Made by a program: the position numbers and the translations under genes
The notes under the pieces: model-generated
Databases searched by the model: none
The model's input: the letters and a program-made list of their open reading frames with translations, nothing else
What the model was told of the DNA's origin: nothing
Part shown: positions 1 through 5,093 of the stretch, piece by piece
How positions within the stretch are numbered: position 1 is the first letter of the stretch
How the letters are laid out: each line of letters starts with the position of its first letter
Assembly (NCBI GenBank): GCA_904501935.1
Contig: CAJGDA010000092.1
Span: forward strand, 1 to 6,357
Origin: an uncultured Methanobrevibacter sp.
Lineage (GTDB): Archaea > Methanobacteriota > Methanobacteria > Methanobacteriales > Methanobacteriaceae
Reading direction: 5' to 3'
Length of the DNA: 6,357 bases

Positions 1-209
1 CCTTTTCTTACTTCTTCATTTACACAGATTACTAAATCTTTCTTTTTTAAATCAGAAAGTGCAGATGAGACTTGGCTGGTCTTTACATTAATATCGCTTG
101 CAATTTCTGATGGTATTTTCAATTCATCGCCAATGGATTTTAGAGTTTTTGTTCTATAAGGAGATACCTTTACATAACCAAGTATTTCAAAAAGTTCTTT
201 TTCATCCAT
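1..209 (-). CDS. Winged-helix transcriptional regulator, 5' part only (runs off left edge)
   Basis: Reading the minus strand from the ATG at 209-207 gives 69 complete codons with no stop before the window edge, so the C-terminal part is missing. The protein starts MDEKELFEILGYVKVSPYR. It then shows a helix-turn-helix core around residues 29-60 (DELKIPSEIASDINVKTSQV, then SSALSDLKKKDLV), which looks like the small ArsR/MarR-like winged helix common in methanogens: 'IPSEIA' opens the HTH, 'VKTSQVSSALSDL' is the recognition helix and 'KKKDLVICVN' leads into the wing. DNA binding is inferred from this fold; ligand and targets are unknown. The gene lies 97 nt downstream of comE in the same direction but has its own TATA-like box, so it is probably transcribed separately. 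No Shine-Dalgarno precedes the start. A TTAA-rich palindrome lies just upstream and could be an autoregulatory operator (inference). Confidence 0.8.
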   Translation of the reverse strand, partial: MDEKELFEILGYVKVSPYRTKTLKSIGDELKIPSEIASDINVKTSQVSSALSDLKKKDLVICVNEEVRK

Positions 210-224
210 GATATTATTGTTTAA

Positions 225-235
225 TTTAAGTTAAA
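225..235. promoter_or_regulatory. Palindrome TTTAAGTTAAA, candidate operator
   Basis: An 11-bp perfect palindrome with 5-bp arms around one base, lying between the TATA box (240-247) and the start codon (209) of the regulator gene. A 9/11 match lies at 277-287 on the other side of the TATA box, and the same palindrome (TTTAACTTAAA) lies upstream of cofH at 1502-1512. The position would suit a repressor blocking initiation. The AT-rich background makes chance occurrence possible. Confidence 0.3.
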
Positions 236-239
236 AATC

Positions 240-247
240 TTTATATA
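240..247 (-). promoter_or_regulatory. TATA box of the winged-helix regulator gene
   Basis: On the minus strand this reads TATATAAA, a good archaeal box A. Its centre is about 34 nt upstream of the ATG at 209, which would put the transcription start around 217 and leave a leader of only about 8 nt. That fits the lack of a Shine-Dalgarno at this gene. Confidence 0.5.
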
Positions 248-306
248 CTTATTATGTTCTTTTAGATTTTTTTAATCATAAGTTAAACATAGCAGACATT
301 AAATGA

Positions 307-843
307 TTAAATGGAATTCATGAACCTGTTTTTGATGGCAACGGGGTCCAAATCAATAATAGGTGCCTTGGAATTTCCTGCCTCAGTATTATACACGATA
401 AAGCTTGCATTATCACTTTTAATTAACTCTTTTAAATTGGCATCACAAAAATCATAGCTATTTTTAAATCCAACGCCTCTTGCAATGTCAACCAAATCCA
501 GCACCTTTGCATAAGTATCCTGATTTCCGGTTGATCCGTATGCGCCGTTGTCTATTACAATCCAAGTTAAATTGCGAGGATTATTTGCGAATACTGTTAC
601 AAGTGAACCCATGTTCATGAGAAGTGATCCGTCTCCGTCAATCACGACAACATCCTTATCTGGCCTTGACAGGGCCAAACCCAAACCGATTGATGAGGCA
701 AGGCCCATTGATCCAATCATATAGAAGTTTTCATCCCTATCATCTATGTCATATAGCTCTCTTGACGGAAATCCTATATTGCAAATTACCAATTCATCAT
801 CAATGTATTCCATTATGTCCCTAATAGCTTCTCTTCTTGCCAT
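307..843 (-). CDS. comE: Sulfopyruvate decarboxylase, beta subunit (ComE)
   Basis: A 178-aa protein with the C-terminal-type TPP-binding domain of thiamine-diphosphate decarboxylases. Residues 44-59 (GSMGLASSIGLGLALS) are the conserved stretch before the cofactor motif. GDG at 70-72 followed by DNG at 98-100 is the Mg-TPP motif, and GSTGNQ at 103-108 follows. With ComD it decarboxylates sulfopyruvate to sulfoacetaldehyde, a late step of the phosphoenolpyruvate-derived coenzyme M pathway in the cytoplasm. Length matches stand-alone archaeal ComE. The start is set by the SD GGTGAT at 847-852, which overlaps the TGA stop of comD and sits 3 nt before the ATG; the two genes are 4 nt apart, so they are very likely one operon with coupled translation. 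The close relative phosphonopyruvate decarboxylase is the main alternative, but the split-subunit layout and methanogen context favour ComE. Confidence 0.9.
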   Translation of the reverse strand: MARREAIRDIMEYIDDELVICNIGFPSRELYDIDDRDENFYMIGSMGLASSIGLGLALSRPDKDVVVIDGDGSLLMNMGSLVTVFANNPRNLTWIVIDNGAYGSTGNQDTYAKVLDLVDIARGVGFKNSYDFCDANLKELIKSDNASFIVYNTEAGNSKAPIIDLDPVAIKNRFMNSI

Positions 844-846
844 GTT

Positions 847-852
847 ATCACC
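847..852 (-). promoter_or_regulatory. Ribosome binding site of comE, overlapping the comD stop
   Basis: Reads GGTGAT on the minus strand, complementary to the methanogen 16S rRNA 3' end, 3 nt before the comE ATG. The TGA inside it is the comD stop codon, so ribosomes ending comD finish on the comE SD. Confidence 0.75.
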
Positions 853-1339
853 AATATTTAATCTCCAATAATACGCCTACAGGTTTTCCCTCTTCAACTG
901 ACAAGTCCCATGCTTCCTTTATGTCTTCATATGCTCCTTCAGGATTTCCAGGTTTGAAGAATCTAAAATTCATTGCTTCAAGTAATCTTGGAGTTGACTC
1001 GCCCATCGGAACTTGTCCGCAAATGCTTTCACCTTCAGTTCCCCTATGGCTCATTATCATAAGCAACGGCATTTCGTATAATTGTGTGAGGGATTTCAAT
1101 GCATTGATTGAGTTTCCAAGTCCTGAATTCTGCATTAGAATGGCTGGTTTTCTTCCTCCAAGGAAAGCTCCGGCACATAATCCTATTCCTTCCTCTTCGC
1201 GTGTAACCGGAATGTGTATTATATCTTCATCATCGTCAATCATGTTCAATATTTTTGATAGGTTTACACAAGGAACACTTACTATAAAGTCGATTCCAAT
1301 GTCTTTAAGTGCATCAAAAATAGCTTCACTGCTGTCCAT
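848..1339 (-). CDS. comD: Sulfopyruvate decarboxylase, alpha subunit (ComD)
   Basis: A 163-aa protein corresponding to the N-terminal-type (Pyr) domain of TPP-dependent decarboxylases. The acidic cluster TREEEG (Glu 48-50) followed by GLCAGAFLGG carries the glutamate expected to activate the TPP aminopyrimidine. MQNSGLGNS at 69-77 and the C-terminal GKPVGVLLE are typical of sulfopyruvate/phosphonopyruvate decarboxylase alpha parts. It pairs with ComE, whose gene follows after 4 nt; the active site forms between the subunits. Two ATGs stand in tandem (1342 and 1339). The SD AAGGTGAT at 1343-1350 touches the first but lies 3 nt before the second, the same spacing as in comE, so I chose 1339; a start at 1342 would add one Met. 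comDE indicates that the organism can make its own coenzyme M rather than needing it supplied, provided the earlier com genes are elsewhere. Confidence 0.9.
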   Translation of the reverse strand: MDSSEAIFDALKDIGIDFIVSVPCVNLSKILNMIDDDEDIIHIPVTREEEGIGLCAGAFLGGRKPAILMQNSGLGNSINALKSLTQLYEMPLLMIMSHRGTEGESICGQVPMGESTPRLLEAMNFRFFKPGNPEGAYEDIKEAWDLSVEEGKPVGVLLEIKYW

Positions 1340-1342
1340 CAT

Positions 1343-1350
1343 ATCACCTT
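1343..1350 (-). promoter_or_regulatory. Ribosome binding site of comD
   Basis: Reads AAGGTGAT on the minus strand. GGTG to ATG spacing is 5 nt for the ATG at 1339 but only 2 nt for the ATG at 1342. Other SD-led genes here use 4-6 nt, which decides the start in favour of 1339. Confidence 0.7.
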
Positions 1351-1420
1351 TTGAATTAATTATTTGTCAAATTAATTATAAAAACATATTTAAATTGTAA
1401 TTATTCATTTAATTTTAAAT

Positions 1421-1484
1421 CTTTTGATTAAAAATATTATATTTTCATTTTTATTAATGTAAATTTTCATACTTTTGATTAAAA
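1421..1484. repeat. 13-bp direct repeat CTTTTGATTAAAA in the comD-cofH spacer
   Basis: Two identical copies at 1421-1433 and 1472-1484, starts 51 bp apart, with two copies of ATTTTCAT between them. It could be a paired regulator site or simple low-complexity similarity in AT-rich DNA. Confidence 0.3.
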
Positions 1485-1501
1485 TAATAGTAACCTTTTT
1501 A

Positions 1502-1512
1502 TTTAACTTAAA
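1502..1512. promoter_or_regulatory. Palindrome TTTAACTTAAA upstream of cofH, candidate operator
   Basis: Perfect 5-bp arms around one base, overlapping the presumed TATA region of cofH and ending 14 nt before its ATG. It is the same palindrome as at 225-235, which ends 15 nt before the start codon of the winged-helix gene. This suggests, without proving, control by a common factor. Confidence 0.3.
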
Positions 1513-1526
1513 AGTAATATAAAATC

Positions 1527-2645
1527 ATGTTTGATAAACTACCAATTTCTTCTAAAACAGAAAAAATCCTGACAAAATCATTGGATGATTACATTACTGT
1601 TGAAGAAGCGAATCATTTGATGAACATTAAGGGAGCAGAATTATTTCCTTTGCTTTCAACTGCAGATTATCTGAGGCAGGAAATTGTCGGCGACAACGTT
1701 ACATTCATTAATAACTGCAATATCAACTTTACAAACATTTGCAAAGTAAGATGTGGGTTTTGTGCATTTGGAAAGGATGCAGATGATCCGGAAGCTTATC
1801 ATTTAAATGATGAAGAGATATTGAAAAAAGCAGAAGGGGCTGTTGAAAACGGTGCTCGCGAGTTTACATTGATGGGAGGCGTGCTTGAAGATGCTGACAT
1901 CGAGTATTATGAACATCTGCTTAATATATTGAAGGACAACTATCCTGATGTTGCAATACACGGTTTTTCACCGACAATGGTTAGGGATGCATGTCTGGTT
2001 TCTGGAATAAGCGTTGAGGAAGGTTTTGAAAGACTTAAAAGTGCAGGTCTTGATACATTGCCGGGAACAGCAGCCGAAATATTGACTGACAGGTCAAGAG
2101 AAATTATTTGTCCTGAAAAGGTAAGTGTAGCCGATTGGATAAGCATTGTAAAGACAGCTCAGGAAGTTGGAATTCCGGGTTCTGCTACAATAATGTATGG
2201 GCATGTTGAGACTTTAGAAGAAAGAGTAGAACATATTGACATTATCAGACAAATTCAGCAGGATACTGGTGGATTTACAGAATTTATTCCAATGACATTT
2301 ATGCATGAGTATTCCCCAATATTTTTGGAAGGCCAATCCGATTTGGGAGCTACTGGAACTCAAGACCTAAAATTATATGCTGTTTCAAGATTGATGCTTA
2401 AGGATTTGATTCCAAACATACAGGTATCATGGGTAAAAATGGGTTTCAGATTTGCACAGGTGTCCCTTATGGCAGGAACTAATGATTTGGGTGGTACCTT
2501 AGGAGGAGACGAACTATCCGAAGCTTCCGGCGCACCTGATGGGGTTGAAGCATCAATCTCCACATTAAGCAGGATGGTTAGGGATTTGGGAAGAAATCCA
2601 ATTGAGAGGAACTCCACTTATACAGAATTCTATCCAGTGGATTAA
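1527..2645 (+). CDS. cofH: FO synthase subunit 2, radical SAM 4-hydroxyphenyl transferase (CofH)
   Basis: A 372-aa radical SAM protein of the CofH/MqnE/MqnC group. The CX3CX2C cluster motif is at Cys72, Cys76 and Cys79 (CKVRCGFC) and binds the 4Fe-4S cluster that cleaves SAM. The glycine-rich element EFTLMGGV is at 112-119, LPGTAAEIL at 178-186, GSATIMYGHVET at 218-229, EFIPMTFMHE at 252-261 and GRNPIERNSTY at 355-365, all in family order. CofH joins the tyrosine-derived hydroxyphenyl part to 5-amino-6-ribitylaminouracil; CofG then closes the ring to give FO, the chromophore of coenzyme F420. Length matches the family. No SD precedes the ATG, while an AT-rich box lies about 26 nt upstream, so leaderless translation is likely. 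In the GGT element at 322-335 the usual Met/Glu/Asn-type continuation is replaced by GGDELSEASGA. It could be one of several CofH paralogues. Confidence 0.9.
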   Translation: MFDKLPISSKTEKILTKSLDDYITVEEANHLMNIKGAELFPLLSTADYLRQEIVGDNVTFINNCNINFTNICKVRCGFCAFGKDADDPEAYHLNDEEILKKAEGAVENGAREFTLMGGVLEDADIEYYEHLLNILKDNYPDVAIHGFSPTMVRDACLVSGISVEEGFERLKSAGLDTLPGTAAEILTDRSREIICPEKVSVADWISIVKTAQEVGIPGSATIMYGHVETLEERVEHIDIIRQIQQDTGGFTEFIPMTFMHEYSPIFLEGQSDLGATGTQDLKLYAVSRLMLKDLIPNIQVSWVKMGFRFAQVSLMAGTNDLGGTLGGDELSEASGAPDGVEASISTLSRMVRDLGRNPIERNSTYTEFYPVD

Positions 2646-2646
2646 A

Positions 2647-2651
2647 GGTGA
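2647..2651 (+). promoter_or_regulatory. Ribosome binding site of the kinase-like gene
   Basis: GGTGA starts one base after the cofH stop codon (2643-2645) and ends 3 nt before the ATG at 2655. It supports one cofH-kinase transcript with no promoter between the genes. Confidence 0.7.
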
Positions 2652-2654
2652 ATT

Positions 2655-3242
2655 ATGAATAAATTTGTTGTTTTTGATGGTTTGGATGGATGCGGAAAGG
2701 ATACGCAGGTAAGATTATTGTCAGAAATGTATAAAAGCAAAGGACGTGATGTTGTTGTAAGATCACACCCATGCAATGACAATAAGTTCGGCCGCAAATC
2801 AAAGCAGGCTCTTTTAAAGAAGGGTAAAATCAATAAGATTAAAGCAACATTTTATTATGGTCTTGATGCACTCAGGTCAGTTCAAATGTACTGTTATAAT
2901 AAGAAGACTGATGTCGTAATCTTTTCAAGATACACAATGGCTGTAGCATATCTTCCGGATGGCATCAACAGCGTTGTCTATAAGATTGTTTCTGCTGTTC
3001 TTCCAAAATCAGACTGCATGTTCTTTTTGGATGTTTCTCCAGAAGAATCTTTAAGAAGAATCAAATCCCGTAATGAAGCAGAGGAGATGTTTGAGAATAT
3101 TGATGATTTGAGGGAAGTGCGTTCCAAAACAAAAGTGGCTACTTATGAATGGAATATTATTCCAGCAGACGATCCGCCTGAAGTTATTTCTCAAAAGGTA
3201 ATTGAAATTTGCTTAAAATCCGATCAGAATACTATTCAATAG
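2655..3242 (+). CDS. Thymidylate-kinase-like P-loop nucleotide kinase
   Basis: A 195-aa protein. Residues 4-18 (FVVFDGLDGCGKDTQ) form the N-terminal beta strand and Walker A loop in the form used by dTMP kinases (G9-x-x-G-x-G-K15-D-T17). SRY at 91-93, followed by TMAVAYLPDG, occupies the place of the DR(F/Y/H) substrate motif of dTMP kinase, with Ser instead of Asp. FFLDVSPEESLRRIKSRN at 123-140 matches the 'LDV.PE....R...R' strand and LID region, with FEN at 146-148 after it. The expected reaction is ATP-dependent phosphorylation of dTMP or a related nucleotide in the cytoplasm. The altered DR motif means true dTMP kinase activity is uncertain, so no symbol is given; the organism may have another tmk. 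The gene follows cofH after 9 nt. Its last 11 bp overlap the 3' end of the acetyltransferase gene on the other strand. Confidence 0.75.
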   Translation: MNKFVVFDGLDGCGKDTQVRLLSEMYKSKGRDVVVRSHPCNDNKFGRKSKQALLKKGKINKIKATFYYGLDALRSVQMYCYNKKTDVVIFSRYTMAVAYLPDGINSVVYKIVSAVLPKSDCMFFLDVSPEESLRRIKSRNEAEEMFENIDDLREVRSKTKVATYEWNIIPADDPPEVISQKVIEICLKSDQNTIQ

Positions 3243-3729
3243 AGTCTTTTGACCATTGATAGGCTATTCGTGGAGACCCATCTTGAACATAGATTGTTCC
3301 ACACTTTTTAAATCCATTTTTTTCAATTTGTTTTTGCATGATTTCATTGCTGTTGTGAGTGTCGATTCTAATGTTGTCTGAAATGCTTTTGCAGTAGTCT
3401 ATTGCACATTTAAATATTCCATGAACTTTCCCGTCACTTGCAATCCTGTGCAATGTCACATATGGATTTTCGTTAAGCCATTTGCCATTTTCAATATATT
3501 GGTAAGTCGGTTCCAATCCGTAAAAAAGAGTAAAAACTGCGTGAGGTTCGTTGTCATCACATATCAGATAACTCATTTCATTTTTGATGTCATCTTTAAT
3601 TAATTCTTCAGTAGGGTAAGAATGCCCCCATTGATTGGGATTTCCTGATGCAATCATAAAATCCTGTGCTATTCTGTAAATGCTCATAATTTCATTTAAA
3701 TCATCAATAGCTGATTTTCTGATATCCAT
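3232..3729 (-). CDS. GNAT-family N-acetyltransferase
   Basis: A 165-aa protein with GNAT character. The N-terminus (MDIRKSAIDDLNEIMSIYR) is the usual 'IRKA...D...I..IY' opening, GNPNQW is at 29-34, HRIASDGKVHGIF at 94-106 is the acetyl-CoA pyrophosphate-binding region (motif A), and RIDTHNSNEIMQKQIEKNGF at 121-140 with KKCGTIYV is motif B. This subfamily carries the same landmarks in many gut Firmicutes (from memory), so horizontal exchange is plausible but untested. The acetyl acceptor is not predictable. The start at 3729 has an SD GGAG at 3740-3743, 9 nt upstream, a different SD form and longer spacing than its neighbours' GGTG. It lies 24 nt after the 85-aa gene and could be the last gene of the priS unit. 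Its stop TAG lies within the last 11 bp of the kinase gene. Confidence 0.8.
   Translation of the reverse strand: MDIRKSAIDDLNEIMSIYRIAQDFMIASGNPNQWGHSYPTEELIKDDIKNEMSYLICDDNEPHAVFTLFYGLEPTYQYIENGKWLNENPYVTLHRIASDGKVHGIFKCAIDYCKSISDNIRIDTHNSNEIMQKQIEKNGFKKCGTIYVQDGSPRIAYQWSKDSIE
3305..3335 (+). terminator. Oligo-T tracts downstream of the cofH-kinase unit
   Basis: On the plus strand, T runs of 5 (3305-3309), 7 (3317-3323) and 5 (3331-3335) follow 63-93 nt after the kinase stop codon. Archaeal RNA polymerase terminates at such U-rich stretches without needing a hairpin. The site lies inside the oppositely oriented acetyltransferase gene, where it encodes Lys/Asn-rich sequence, so the T runs may reflect only codon use. 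Confidence 0.3.
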
Positions 3730-3753
3730 TATTTATTTCTCCAAAAATAAATA

Positions 3754-4011
3754 TTATAAGACTTCCTTAATTCCCTCATTAGTTATTATCATTAATGAAT
3801 TTAGGTTTTCTATAAGAAGTGATGCGATTGGATGGGTTTGAATGTCCTTGTGCATAAAAACAATCTCTTCCTCGACAATATCAATCCAGTTTACATGATA
3901 TACAACAACGCCATTGACAATTAACCCTAAATATGCCGGAATGAACCTGTCCGGATTTATTTCTTCAAAATATTGGTTATTTCTTAAAAGTCCTCTTAAA
4001 AAATCATCCAT
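3754..4011 (-). CDS. Hypothetical 85-aa protein coupled to priS
   Basis: I do not recognise this protein. It runs MDDFLRGLLRNNQYFEEINP at the start and has a hydrophobic middle (FIPAYLGLIVNGVVVYHV, 23-40) that looks like paired beta strands rather than a membrane span. An acidic stretch (NWIDIVEEEIVF) and a C-terminal helix (HPIASLLIENLNSLMIITNE) follow. There are no cysteines and no signal peptide. The start at 4011 lies one base after the priS stop TAA (4013-4015), with an SD GGGTG at 4018-4022 inside the last priS codons, so translation is coupled to priS. A longer frame from 4059 exists but would overlap priS by 47 bp and ignore this SD. Context suggests a job linked to primase or to the downstream acetyltransferase; this is inference only. 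Confidence 0.75.
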   Translation of the reverse strand: MDDFLRGLLRNNQYFEEINPDRFIPAYLGLIVNGVVVYHVNWIDIVEEEIVFMHKDIQTHPIASLLIENLNSLMIITNEGIKEVL

Positions 4012-4012
4012 C

Positions 4013-4990
4013 TTAAACACCCTTTCTTTCATAAACGAATTTCGGTACTGCCTTATCAAAAGGATCGAATGTTTCCCTGTTTTTGACTTCCATGCATTTC
4101 ATGCTTACTTTTGAATGCAATGAGGATGGGAGTCTTAAAATCCTTTTTAAGTCTATTGTTACTTTTGCATCTATGGTTGCAAGATTAACTCGCGCCATGG
4201 CTTCAACAAAATTTTTATATCGTCTAGGTCCGATATCCCTTTTAAAGTAGCCCCAATTGTCATTTTCAAGGTGGTGTCTTGAAGCCATTATGTCTTTCAT
4301 TAGCTTTGGATTGATTCCATCAATCTTTTCGTTCCCAACCAAGTGTTGAACATTGAATTTGACTTTGTCGGTAAATATCTTTGAATATCCTACTGGAATC
4401 GTAAAATGTTCAAAGTTAAAACTTTGATTTGAAACTTCTGAGTTGATGAATTGGGATTTGGGAACTTCAGCGCCTGCAACATATTTCAAAACTTCAGACC
4501 GGAGCTCACTGTTGGCTGTCATCATCTCTTCATCCAGTATTCTAATGTGATATCCTCTACCTGAATAGACTAAGTGAATATTTTTAAGGCCTAAATCGCC
4601 TTCTAATGTATCAATTAGTGAATTAACAATTTCCAAAGCTTCGCCAAGGCAGGTTTCACAAACTCCATTGCATTGGCAGGACCTGATTGGAATGTCCTTT
4701 GCATCAACATCAAAGATGTATTCTGCCTTAAGCCAGTCTTCCCTTCTTCTAGGGTTGTTGTAAAAAGCTACTGAGACATATGCCGCAAATGGAGATTTGT
4801 ATCTTAAGAATTTCTTCAAGGATTCGGGACCTCTAAATACTTTGTATCTGTCGTTAGGTCCCCTACCGTTATGGTCAAAACCGAATTCTCTTTTCTTTAA
4901 ATCGGTAGATATGAATTCCGGCAAGTCTTTGACTGACCATTCTTCACGGTAATATTGCCTTCTCTCTTTTAGGCTGGCTTTGGAAAACAT
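4013..4990 (-). CDS. priS: DNA primase small (catalytic) subunit PriS
   Basis: A 325-aa archaeal/eukaryotic-type primase catalytic subunit, which with PriL makes RNA/DNA primers at replication forks. Family landmarks appear in order: REFGFDH at 34-40; FDVDAKD at 93-99 with the catalytic Asp94 and Asp96; a zinc knuckle with Cys105, Cys107, Cys111 and Cys114; YSGRGYHIR at 142-150 with the nucleotide-binding SGRGxH; and DLKRILRLPSSLH at 280-292 with the third catalytic Asp280 and the basic RxLRLPxSLH element. All catalytic residues are intact, so it should be active. I start it at the ATG at 4990 (MFSKASLKERRQYYREEW), which matches the family N-terminus. An upstream in-frame ATG at 5062 would add 24 residues without family character and read through the promoter region. 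No SD precedes 4990, and an AT-rich box at 5014-5021 fits a leaderless mRNA. It heads a unit with the 85-aa gene and perhaps the acetyltransferase. Confidence 0.95.
   Translation of the reverse strand: MFSKASLKERRQYYREEWSVKDLPEFISTDLKKREFGFDHNGRGPNDRYKVFRGPESLKKFLRYKSPFAAYVSVAFYNNPRRREDWLKAEYIFDVDAKDIPIRSCQCNGVCETCLGEALEIVNSLIDTLEGDLGLKNIHLVYSGRGYHIRILDEEMMTANSELRSEVLKYVAGAEVPKSQFINSEVSNQSFNFEHFTIPVGYSKIFTDKVKFNVQHLVGNEKIDGINPKLMKDIMASRHHLENDNWGYFKRDIGPRRYKNFVEAMARVNLATIDAKVTIDLKRILRLPSSLHSKVSMKCMEVKNRETFDPFDKAVPKFVYERKGV
4018..4022 (-). promoter_or_regulatory. Ribosome binding site of the 85-aa gene, within the priS end
   Basis: Reads GGGTG on the minus strand, inside the final priS codons, 6 nt before the ATG at 4011. 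This decides the start of the 85-aa gene and implies translational coupling. Confidence 0.6.
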
Positions 4991-5093
4991 GATTATAAGT
5001 TTATTTTTAAAGTATTTATTTATTCGGTAAGTGTGCATTTGCAAAGTAATGCTTTTGCACACTTTTATTAATTATGATTGTTAAAATATTTTT
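4991..5093. promoter_or_regulatory. Divergent promoter region between priS and the acidic-protein gene
   Basis: A 103-bp spacer. On the minus strand the TATA-like AATAAATA at 5014-5021 is centred about 27 nt from the priS ATG. On the plus strand TTTTATTA at 5064-5071 is centred about 26 nt from the ATG at 5094. Both genes lack an SD, so both mRNAs are probably leaderless. A perfect inverted repeat sits between the two boxes. Confidence 0.5.
5029..5064. repeat. Inverted repeat between the two promoters, operator candidate
   Basis: Arms AAGTGTGCA (5029-5037) and TGCACACTT (5056-5064) are perfectly complementary over 9 bp, separated by 18 bp. The loop contains the palindrome TTTGCAAA (5038-5045) and a second near-complementary pair (GCAAAG / CTTTTGC). 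The right arm reaches the TATA-like box of the acidic gene and the left arm lies about 7 bp from that of priS. With four G/C pairs per arm in very AT-rich DNA it stands out. A shared regulator site is the likeliest reading. A transcript hairpin is less likely, since the repeat should lie upstream of both start sites. Confidence 0.5.

Larger units (their letters stand above)
1351..1526. promoter_or_regulatory. Divergent comDE / cofH promoter region
   Basis: An extremely AT-rich spacer between two divergent genes, with no ORF or RNA gene visible. For comD (minus strand) TATA-like candidates are TTTATAAT at about 1376-1383 and TTTAAATA at 1387-1394; which is used cannot be decided by eye. For cofH (plus strand) the stretch TTTTTATTTA at 1496-1505 is centred about 26 nt before the ATG, at the distance expected for a leaderless transcript. 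A 13-bp direct repeat (1421-1433 and 1472-1484) and two copies of ATTTTCAT (1441-1448, 1463-1470) also lie here. Confidence 0.5.

Noticed and set aside
837..1400. Long plus-strand frame (187 codons) opposite comD
   Set aside because: Mirror frame of comD: it lies antisense to clear family motifs, its product is Ser/Pro/Ile-rich with no recognisable domain, and no SD or promoter suits it.
4012..4059. Longer start of the 85-aa gene at 4059
   Set aside because: It would overlap the priS 3' end by 47 bp, while a well placed GGTG-type SD serves the ATG at 4011.
4991..5062. 24-residue N-terminal extension of priS from the ATG at 5062
   Set aside because: The extension lacks PriS family character, would cover the inverted repeat and TATA-like box, and has no SD; MFSKASLKERRQYYREEW at 4990 is the family-like start.
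5029..5064. Inverted repeat as an intrinsic terminator or mobile-element end
   Set aside because: It lies between two divergent promoters, upstream of both presumed transcription starts, and there is no transposase or target duplication nearby.
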